DNA from: Peromyscus leucopus
Taxonomy: Eukaryota > Chordata > Mammalia > Rodentia > Cricetidae
Length of the DNA stretch: 64,000 bases
Reading direction: 5' to 3'
NCBI RefSeq assembly: GCF_004664715.2
Contig: NC_051069.1
Coordinates: forward strand, 75,414,647-75,478,646
Shown: one piece after another, positions 56,470-64,000 of the stretch
Layout of the letters: the number at the start of each line of letters is the position of its first letter
How positions within the stretch are numbered: position 1 is the stretch's first letter
The notes under the pieces: model-generated
Database searches by the model: none
What the model saw: the letters and a program-made list of their open reading frames with translations, nothing else
Told to the model about the DNA's origin: nothing
Translations under genes and position numbers: made by a program

Positions 56470-57400
56470 TGTTGTCACAGTCTCTATGAGTTCATATGTG
56501 CATTAGCCTTGTTGTATCTGGAAAATGTTGTTTCTTTGAAGTCATCCACTACCTCTGGCTCTTTAATCTTTCTTCTTCATTTTCCATGTAGATCCCTGAG
56601 CCAAGAGGTGAGCAGTATGAGACAGATGTCCCATTTATAACTGAGTGCTCCAAAGTCTCACTCTGCACATTGTCCAGTTGTGGGTCTCTGTATTAATTTC
56701 CTTCTTCTCCAAGAAGAAGCTTCTCCCTCTGATCAGGGCCCAGCAAAGCACTGATATATAACAATATGTTGTTAGGAATTAAATTGTTATGTTCCTTTAA
56801 CAGTATAATAGTAGTAGGTTTTCCTCTAGGGCTCACGACCTGTCTAGTTTCAGGTTTCCAGACATTTTAACAGTGTCTGGTATGGGTTCTATCTCATGGA
56901 GTAAGCCTTAAATCCAATCAAAAAGTGGTTGGTTACTCCCATACCATTTGGCCACTATTGCCAGTATATCTTGCAGGCAGATTGTTTTTGTTCATCACAG
57001 GGTTTGTAGTTGGGTGATAATGATTACTTTGTCTCTTCTGATGGTATGTAAAGTACCTTCCAGTACCACGTATGCTAGTCAGTAAAGGTGAATCTTCTAG
57101 TAGGACACCAGCTTGATTTCTACATGTTCGCTGACTTAAGTGTGTCTTCAGTAATAGGGCCTTACTATCGGGTTCTATAGAGTAACCAATAATCTTGGCA
57201 GCAGCCTGTGATGGTTAGGGATCTGTAGACCTCCTTGGCCAGTGACTCAACAAGATGTAAGGTTTTTACTTTGTGGCATAAGATATCTAGTTTCAGCATT
57301 GTCTCTCCCATTATATGGTGACTTCATTTAAATTCCTTTGACATGTGTATAGATTTAGGCTCTATTCTATATGGCTTTTTAAAAAGCCTTTAGTGTTAGT
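56470..57400. mobile_element. Probable rodent LINE non-coding sequence (Lx type), orientation unresolved
   Basis: Phrases such as 'tccagttgtgggtctctgta', 'aaatccaatcaaaaagtggt' and 'ggttggttactcccatacca' occur in this order in a widespread rodent repeat. No protein similarity. Family and strand not certain. Confidence 0.45.
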
Positions 57401-57469
57401 TGCCCCTCCCCATATTCCCTTTTTGACCCTGCCCTCCTATCCCCTTCTCTGGTTAATTTGCCTCCTAGT

Positions 57470-57670
57470 TTTTTATCTCTTTTTTTTTTTTTTTTTTTTT
57501 TTTTTGGTTTTTCGAGACAGGGTTTCTCTGTGTAGCTTTGCGCCTTTCCTGGAGCTCACTTGGTAGCCCAGGCTGGCCTCGAACTCACAAGATCCGCCTG
57601 CCTCTGCCTCCCGAGTGCTGGGATTAAAGGCGTGCGCCACCAACGCCCGGCTCCCCTTTATCTCTTTACA
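57470..57670 (-). repeat. Young B1 SINE, antisense, with target duplications
   Basis: A poly(T) run at about 57481-57505 is followed by a B1 body to about 57652 with the cricetid-type 'gtagctttgcgcctttcctg' interior and 'gggattaaaggcgtgcgcca'. The string tttatctctt occurs on both sides (about 57473 and 57657). Confidence 0.95.
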
Positions 57671-57799
57671 ACACTATGTTCTATTTTCACTTTGTCAGAA
57701 GAGCTCCCCTCCCCTCTGGTCCTTTACCAGTTACCTAACCTCTGTGATTATTCTGATTGAAACATATATACCTAAAGCTTAAAAACTAGCATCCACATA

Positions 57800-58028
57800 T
57801 GTTGTTGGCTATTCTTAACTCTTTGGCTCTTACACTGACCTGCCTCCCAGCTCCCAAATAATCACATGGAGACTTATTCTTTCTTATGAATGCCTGGTCT
57901 TAGCTTGGCTTGTTTCTAGCCAACTTTTCTTAAATTATCCCATCTACCTTTTGCCTCTGGGCTTTTATCTTTTTCTATTTTATATGCCTTTCCTTCCTTC
58001 CTTCCTTCCTTCCTTCCTTCCTTCTCTT

Positions 58029-58081
<53 letters not shown>

Positions 58082-58404
58082 CTTTTGCTGTTGCTGGTTG
58101 TGTAGCTGGGTGGCTGGCCCCTGATGTCCTCCTCTCCTCCTTTTCTTGCTCCTCAGTCTTCTCTTCCCAGATTTCTCCTGTTTATTCTCTCTGCCTGGCA
58201 GCCCCGCCTATCCCTCTCCTGCCTAACTATTGGCCATTCAGCTCTTTATTATACCAATCAGGTGCGATAGACAAGCAAAATAACACAGCCTCACAGAGTT
58301 AGTTAAATAAATGCAACATAAAAGAATGCAACACGTCTTTGCATCATTAAACAAATGTTTCACAGCATAAACAAATGTAACATATCTTAAAATAATATTC
58401 CACA
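57800..58404 (-). mobile_element. ERV LTR, antisense, same superfamily as the 34 and 36 kb LTRs
   Basis: On the minus strand it starts TGTGGAATATTATTTTAAG (from 58404), has 'ctgattggtataataaagag', 'ggcaggagagggataggcgg' and ends near CCAACAACA (57800). A polypurine/polypyrimidine expansion (57987-58086) lies inside it. No target duplication was identified. Confidence 0.65.
57987..58086. repeat. Pyrimidine tract: (CCTT)n, (CT)n, (CTTT)n
   Basis: About 100 bases of pure pyrimidine on the plus strand in three blocks with different periods (4, 2, 4). Confidence 0.97.
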
Positions 58405-58459
58405 GTATACTTATGAGAAAACACATCTAGCTTACTTTACAATGTTTATTTTTAGCTCT

Positions 58460-59365
58460 ATCCATTTACCTTCAAATTTCATTAAATTCTATTGTGTAAA
58501 TGTACCACATTTTCATTATCTATCAGTTGATGGACATCTAAGCTCTTTCCAATTTCTGACTAATAAGAATGCAACAGCAATGAACATGGATGAGCAAGTA
58601 TCTCTGTAGTAAAATGTAGTGTCCTGTGAATATATACTCAAGAGTGAGATAGCTGGATCTTGTGGTAGATTAAATTTAAGCTTTTGAGCAACCTCTATAC
58701 TGATTTTCACAGTTGCACTCCCATCAGCAATGAATAAGTGTTCCCATTTCTCAACATCCTCCCCAGCATGTGCTGTAGTCTGTTTTACTGACCTTGGCCA
58801 TTCTGAGTGGGGCAAGATAAAATCTCAAAGTAGTTTTTTGATTTGCATTTTCCTGATGACTAAGCATGTTGAACATTTCTTTAAATGTTTCTCAGTCATT
58901 TGTGTTTCATCTTTAGAGAACTCTGTTTGTTCTATACCCCATTTTAAAAATTGAGTTATTTTCTTGATGTTCAGTTTTTTTTTTTGTTGTTTTTAATTTA
59001 TTTATTTTTCTATATCCTAGATACCAACCCTCTATCATATATAATTGATTAACGTTCCCTATTCCCCTATTCTGTAGGCTGCTGTTTACGTCAAATGATG
59101 CCCTCTGCTGTACAGAGGTCCCATTTATTAAGTCTGATCTTAATACCTGTGCTATAGGTGTTCTGTTTAGAACTTTTCCTGTGCTTTTGAGTTCAAGCCT
59201 ATTCCCTAATTCCCTCTCTATCACATTCAGTATATCTGGTATTGTGTTGAAGTCCTTGATCTATTTGGAGCTGAGTTTTGTGTAGGGTGATGGATATGGA
59301 TCTATTTTCCGTCTTTTACATACAGTGTGACCAGCGCCATTTGTTGAAGATGCTGTCTGAAATGC
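58460..59365 (-). mobile_element. Older L1 ORF2 fragment, antisense
   Basis: The minus-strand frame 58516-58815 encodes recognisable L1 ORF2 C-terminal motifs (LPQDPAISLLSIY, YRDTCSSMF, NWKELRCPST). 58820-59365 continues upstream in ORF2 order with several stops and a T-rich insertion at about 58974-59010. Confidence 0.85.
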
Positions 59366-59379
59366 ATGTGTATATACAC

Positions 59380-59412
59380 ATATGTGTATACATACATACA
59401 TACATACATACA

Positions 59413-59448
<36 letters not shown>
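59380..59448. repeat. (CATA)n/(CA)n microsatellite
   Basis: Mixed TATACACATATG, CATACATA and CA units, interrupted. Confidence 0.95.
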
Positions 59449-59450
<2 letters not shown>

Positions 59451-59457
59451 TATGAGG

Positions 59458-59602
59458 AGGTGTTTTGAGACAAAGTTTCTCTATGTAGCTCTGACTGACC
59501 TGGAATTTGCACTGTAGACCAGGTTGGCCTCAAACTTACAGAAGTCTGCCTGCCTCTGGCTTCTGAGTGCTGGGATTAAAGGTGTGCACCCCCACTGCCT
59601 AG
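59458..59602 (-). repeat. B1 SINE, antisense
   Basis: It contains 'acaaagtttctctatgtagc', 'aggttggcctcaaacttaca' and 'gagtgctgggattaaaggtg'. Confidence 0.93.
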
Positions 59603-60124
59603 ATGAAATACATGTTTTTAAAAAGCATGCCACATCCCAAAGCTGGAATTGTTTGGGTTCCAGTTGTAAGTAATACACATTACTAGTTTGTACAAGTGTG
59701 GTTAATACGAAGATATATGACTAAACTAGACTATGCAATTAAGCTATCAGTATTGTTCACAGAATTCCCCAAAATGTGGAAACTTCCTTAAAATATTTCT
59801 TTTCTAAAATATTTTGTCATCTCATAATGAACCCTCTGGTGAATTACATATATTCTTGTCAACATTTTTTAAGCCTTTTAGTCTTAAAAACCATCCATTT
59901 GATGTGTATTAGTGTGCATCCTGCATCCCAGCAGGAGCCCACACATGTGCCCTGGACATACTTAGTTTTGGGAACAGCCATACCTATCACTCTGGTTTAG
60001 ATTCACAGCCCAACTTGCTGCATCACTAGAGGATTTCATTCCACTGGGGAATGTAATTTCACTTCAGGATTATTTTCTCAGCATATTAGATTGTCTTTTT
60101 GTTTATTTTGTTTTGTTTGTTTTG

Positions 60125-60268
60125 TTTTTGAGACAAAGTCTCTTTGTAGTCCTGACTGTCCTGGAACAATCGCCGTAGATCAGACTGGCCTCGAATTCAC
60201 AGAGGTGAATGCCTGCCTCTGCCTCCTCAGTGCTGGGATTAAAGGCATGCACCACCATGCCTGGCCAA
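60125..60268 (-). repeat. B1 SINE, antisense
   Basis: It contains 'ttgagacaaagtctctttgt', 'cagactggcctcgaattcac' and 'ggcatgcaccaccatgcctg'. It is preceded by TTTTG-type tail sequence. Confidence 0.93.
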
Positions 60269-60439
60269 CCAGTAGATTGTCATTTTATGCATACTGAACA
60301 TAGTTCCTCTGCCACCATGCCACTTAGAGAATTAGAATTAATGTTTTATAAAAATCACAAACCAAGCCCCATCCCTATCCTAATTTTAGTCATTTTGCCT
60401 AATAAACTTGTTTACTGGAAGCACTATCAATATTGAACA

Positions 60440-60830
60440 GTGGCTTAGTTGAGTTTCTATTGCTGTGATCAAATACCATGACCAAAATCAACTTTGAAAG
60501 GAAAGGGTTTATTTCATCTTATAGCTCTCTGGTCATAATCCAATCACTGAGAGAATCCAGGGCAGGAACTCAAGGCAGGAACCTAAAGGAGCTGAAATGG
60601 AAGAACACTGCTTACTGGCTTGCCCCTCATTGCTTGCTCAGCCTGATTTTCTTGCACAATTCAGGACCACCTACCCAAGGTGTCACTACCTAGAATGGAC
60701 TTGATCTTCCTGTATCAATCATTAATTAAGAAATTGTTCTACAGGCTTGCTCACAGGCCAGTCTGGTGGCAGACATCTTCTCCTTGAGGATCCTTTTTCC
60801 TAAATGACCCTACCTTGTGTCAAGCTCTGG
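60440..60830 (+). repeat. Rodent repeat 'family A'
   Basis: It starts 'gtttctattgctgtgatcaa' and ends 'accttgtgtcaag'. It shares phrases with the copies at 4938-6110 and 44125-44525. Confidence 0.65.
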
Positions 60831-60954
60831 GGGATGGGGTGGGGGAAGGGTGGAAACTAATAATAAGCAAGACAAACAGTGAGGTATTTATGTTATTTGG
60901 AGTTGACTTATGGTCCCTGTCCCTCGGTTCCTCTTTTGTTTATTTGTTTTTGGT

Positions 60955-60960
60955 TTTGGG

Positions 60961-60993
<33 letters not shown>

Positions 60994-61112
60994 TTGGTTT
61001 TTTGGAGACAAGGTTTCTCTGTATAGTTATGTCTGTCCTGGATCTCGCTCTGTAGATTAGGCTGGCCTCGAACTCACAGAGATCCACCTGGCTCTGCCTC
61101 CCAAGTGCTGAT
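60955..61112 (-). repeat. B1 SINE, antisense, 5'-truncated, with impure T-rich tail
   Basis: It contains 'ggagacaaggtttctctgta', 'aggctggcctcgaactcaca' and 'ctctgcctcccaagtgctg', where the B1 stops abruptly. The first bases of B1 are missing. Confidence 0.9.
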
Positions 61113-61234
61113 GGTCTTTATTCTTAAATCAAAGTTTAGGAAGAATGATTAAAAAGGAAAACATAATTTCATTTTCCTTTTTTTTAAAAAGATAAACATA
61201 CAGGAAAAGAAATTGTTGCATTATCTAAAAAAGA

Positions 61235-61545
61235 TCTATAGCATTTGGTTATGAGTGCAAGTGTACTTGTCCATATGGAGGCCAGAGGACATCAGTGGTC
61301 ATTCCTCAGGCATTATACATCCTTTTTTTGTTTTGTGTTTGTTTTGAGTCAGAGTCTCTCACTGATCAGAAACTCTGAAACTAGGCTAGTCAGATTGGCC
61401 AGCATCTTCTTCTCTTCCTAGTAGTTAGAATGTAATCATGCCAACTATATGGATTCTGAAGATAAGCATCAGATTCTAGTACTTGCAAGGCAAACATTTT
61501 ATTAACTGAACCATCTCTCCAGCCTTAAAAATATACATTTATCAA
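61235..61545 (-). repeat. B4/B3-like SINE, antisense
   Basis: It ends (5' end of the SINE on the minus strand) with 'aactgaaccatctctccagc', the reverse of the B2-type head. Upstream are 'gaggccagaggacatcagtg' and B1-like sequence around 61350-61400. Confidence 0.65.
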
Positions 61546-61559
61546 TATAAGATATGCAA

Positions 61560-61710
61560 ATGGTTAATAAACATTTGAAAAATATTCAACATTACTACTA
61601 ATAATAAAGAAGATGCAAATTAAAACCACAGGATAACATCATCTTACCTATATCAGAGTAGCCATCTAAGACATGGAACAGAAGTGCTGGCAAGGATGTA
61701 AAAATATGAG
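61560..61710 (+). mobile_element. Ancient L1 ORF2 fragment, left part
   Basis: 'gcaaatggttaataaacatt' and 'gaagatgcaaattaaaacca' follow L1 ORF2 order. It appears to resume at 62590 after inserted elements. Confidence 0.65.
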
Positions 61711-61712
61711 AA

Positions 61713-61867
61713 ATAGAGCTGAGTGGTGGTGACACACACCTTTAGTCCCAGTACTTGAGAGGCAGAAGCGGGCCAACCTCTGATTTCGAGGCCAGCCTGG
61801 TCTACAAAGTGAGTTCCAGGACAGCTAGGGCTGTTACACAGAGAAACCCTGCCTCAACTGCCCCGCG

Positions 61868-61911
<44 letters not shown>
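61713..61911 (+). repeat. B1 SINE plus (CA)n
   Basis: It starts 'gctgagtggtggtgacacac', contains 'gcctggtctacaaagtgagt' and 'cagagaaaccctgcctcaac', followed by about 21 CA units at 61869-61911. Confidence 0.93.
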
Positions 61912-61914
<3 letters not shown>

Positions 61915-61924
61915 AGAAGTAGGT

Positions 61925-62580
61925 ATTAGATGTATTGGTCAGGGTTCTCTAGAACAGTGATTCTCAGCCTTCCTAATGCTGTGATCCTTTAATACAGTTC
62001 CTCATGTTGTGGTGACCCTAACCATAAAGTCATTTTTGTTGCTGCTTCATAACTGTAATTTTCCTACTGCTATGAAACATGATGTAAATATTTTGGGAGA
62101 GAGATTTGCCAAAGGTGTTACCACCCACAAGTTGAGAACTGTTGCTCTGGATGAACAGAACAGATAATATTGATATATATTATAAAGGGTGATTTATTAC
62201 ATTGCTTACACAGTCCAACAGTGCCTGTCTGCATGCAAGAGAGGTTGAGAAACTGGTAGCTGCTCAGTCCATAATGCTGGTGCCCCCTGAGCAGTGCCAA
62301 CCTAACACTGAAGGCCTAGAGATTCCTAGAGAAATACTTCTCTTCAATCCACATCAGATGGATTCTGATGGCATCGATAATAACAATGGGATAGGTACAC
62401 TTAGTAGCAAGAAGTGGAAGAATGGGCAGGCAAGTAACATTGCTTTTTCCTTGAACCTCTGTATCTGGACTATCATTAGAAGGTGCCACCCACTCTGATG
62501 GAAGGTCTTCTCCCCACAGTTAATCCTTCTTGGAAGTATTCTCACAGACCAACACAGAGACTTACCTTTTAGTTGATTCT
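61925..62580 (-). repeat. Rodent repeat 'family B', antisense, carrying a hAT insertion
   Basis: It starts with 'ggtcagggttctctagaa' and continues after the hAT element with 'gaacagaacagataatattg' and 'aaagggtgatttattacatt'. It is the reverse of the element at 41086-41597 over part of its length. Confidence 0.55.
61947..62152 (+). mobile_element. URR1-type hAT element inserted into the family B repeat
   Basis: The body 61955-62144 starts CAGTGATTCTCAGCCTTCCT and ends AGTTGAGAACTGTTG. It is flanked by CTCTAGAA and CTCTGGAT (8 bases, 6 identical), a decayed target duplication. The interior matches the copy at 52658-52839. Confidence 0.88.
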
Positions 62581-62589
62581 AGATCCAAT

Positions 62590-63000
62590 GAAATTGGCAA
62601 GATTAATCATCACACTGGAAATGTAAACTGATATAGCCATTATAAAAACAGTATTGAGATTCCTGAGGAAACTGAAAGTATATCCATCATCTGATCTAGT
62701 AACCCCACTCCTGGGACTGTATCCAAAGAAAAGGAAATCACTATGTTGAATAAGTCCCTGCACTTGAATGTTTATTAAGGCATTATTCATACTGGCTAAA
62801 TATGGAATCAACCTAGGTGTACATCAACAGAAGAATAGATTTTTAAAAATGAGATCTATTTACACACTTGAATATTACTTAACCATGAAAATGAAATTCC
62901 TTCATTTGCTCCAATATAAACCTGAAGAATAGTACATGAAAGACAAAGTAGTACATACTTGCTTATATGTAGAAGTGAAAAATTAATTTCATAGAAGTCA
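62590..63000 (+). mobile_element. Ancient L1 ORF2/3' fragment, right part
   Basis: 'aactgatatagccattataa', 'gtaaccccactcctgggact' and 'caacagaagaatagattttt' are in L1 ORF2 C-terminal order, continuing the piece at 61560-61710. No open frame. Confidence 0.65.
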
Positions 63001-64000
63001 AGAAAAGCATTTACAGTCATGCATCATTTACAAATAGAAATATACTAAAGTACAGTAAAATTTTAATGTTTCCTCCAACTAGATCTGTATCTGATTAATT
63101 TTAATATATTTGATCTCTGAGAATATAAAAGATTATTTTCTTACTCCATTTTTACACAATTATGCCTAATAAAGTTGATTATAATAAGCTTTTAAGTAAT
63201 TAGGTACACCACATTTTATGGATGTTCCTACGGGAGTCTTTGAGGTTTTTTTAGACTACTTGTAACCACACCAATGTAGTCTGTATTTAGGGAATGGTCT
63301 AGCTGAGCTAAGTAAAGAAGTGGAACATGGTGGTTGTTCTCCTGCCTTTTTGTTCTGTTGTTTTTAACAGAATTTTTACCCAAGAGAAAAAATGCTTTGC
63401 AGACTGTATTGGCTTCAGTGGATTATTTATTCTAAATATTTGAGGGCCTACTCTAGGCCACTTACAGAACTGATGCAGAAATGAACTAGTCAAAATTCCC
63501 AACCTCTTTCAAGATGTGATAGACAAGAAAAGCAAACAGGACAATTTCAGATTATAAGAAGTATTGGCCAAGGAATAATGTGCTGTTTTAGGTACAATGA
63601 AGAGTATGAGCCTTGGGACAGGGGGCCTATACTAATCAGGTTTTTCTGATATTTTCTATAACTGGAGGAGCAGAAGTTTTTTCAGAGGGGTAGCAAATAC
63701 AAAATGCCTACAGTACAAAATAAGGTATTTTGATGAACATAGGATATTATTCTAACGTCAGAGAAGCCATTGGCACATTTTCAGCAAAGAAACAACATGT
63801 TTTTAAGTGATCCCTGGCTTCTCTGTGGAAGATGAATCAGAGACTTGGGAATACAAGTGGGTTCAGTAGTCATCTCTATCTGGTTAGCCATAATAGAAGA
63901 GGAGAGTGATAGCTGTACACTGAGGGTGTATCAGTGAAGATCTGCTTAAAGCTATGGGACTAGAAGAAATAACCTGGAGGAATGAGGATTGTAGAGTGAG

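Larger units (their letters stand above)
45700..64000 (+). other. DOP1A: DOP1A gene, 5' non-coding part (continues right of the window)
   Basis: The plus-strand transcription unit is inferred from the CpG promoter and donor at 45.83 kb and from conserved synteny. I searched 46-64 kb for the first coding exon, whose product begins MNTEELELL, and did not find it, so the visible part is 5' UTR exon(s) and introns. Confidence 0.65.
51008..64000. other. DOP1A intron, repeat-rich
   Basis: 51008-51960, 54860-56190 and 63000-64000 carry no element I can name with confidence; parts of 53590-53900 and 63430-63900 look like very old dispersed repeats. The rest is covered by the L1, LTR, SINE and hAT entries. 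Confidence 0.5.

Noticed and set aside
56591..56608. Short AG/GTGAG-bounded segment (after TTCCATGTAG)
   Set aside because: About 16 bases long and inside repeat-like sequence; too short for a credible exon.
46300..64000. First coding exon of DOP1A
   Set aside because: Looked for a sequence encoding MNTEELELL and following residues; not found on the plus strand, so coding exons probably lie to the right of the window.

Overview
This is a stretch of mammalian nuclear DNA, almost certainly from a cricetid rodent (vole, deer mouse or hamster group). It carries many B1, B2, B4 and ID SINEs, rodent LINE-1 pieces, solo ERV LTRs and (GT)n/(CT)n tracts. Several young B1 copies have the 'gcgcctttcctgga' interior that I associate with Cricetidae rather than mouse or rat. 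The genus is inference. There are no prokaryotic genes, operons or CRISPR arrays, and almost every open reading frame of 60-200 codons is chance, repeat-derived or CpG-island noise.

Two genes are supported. UBE3D (HECT-like, UBE2C-binding E3 ubiquitin ligase) lies on the minus strand. Eight consecutive coding exons can be placed by protein similarity, splice sites and compatible phases: exon 1 at 43198-43274, exon 2 at 31416-31612, exon 3 at 28320-28410, exon 4 at 18664-18832, exon 5 at 12429-12498, exon 6 at 6550-6619, exon 7 at 3959-4067 and exon 8 at 1050-1213. Together they encode about 315 residues. The last roughly 50 residues must be encoded left of position 1. Upstream, in divergent orientation, a second CpG island (about 45.5-46.3 kb) with a good splice donor at 45831/45832 marks a plus-strand promoter. 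By the conserved UBE3D-DOP1A head-to-head arrangement in mammals I assign it to DOP1A. Only non-coding 5' exon(s) are visible; 51.0-64.0 kb appears to be DOP1A intron.

Layout: 1-43.2 kb is UBE3D exons and introns. The largest is intron 1 (31.6-43.2 kb), which holds a 5'-truncated L1 with perfect target-site duplications, three or more ERV LTRs and many SINEs. 43.0-43.5 kb is the UBE3D CpG promoter, 43.5-45.5 kb a SINE-filled spacer and 45.5-46.3 kb the DOP1A CpG promoter. 46.3-64 kb is DOP1A 5' intron sequence with ID/B1 SINEs, two URR1-like hAT fossils, old L1 pieces and an LTR.

The most unusual structure is at 2.85-3.35 kb: an LTR-like sequence joined directly to the complete reverse complement of tRNA-Lys(CTT), including an encoded CCA, which is in turn joined by microhomology to the 5' part of tRNA-Gly(GCC). 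It looks like a fossil of retroviral reverse transcription that ran through its tRNA primer and then jumped to a second tRNA. Otherwise the window is an ordinary mammalian locus, and I see no novel gene system in it.
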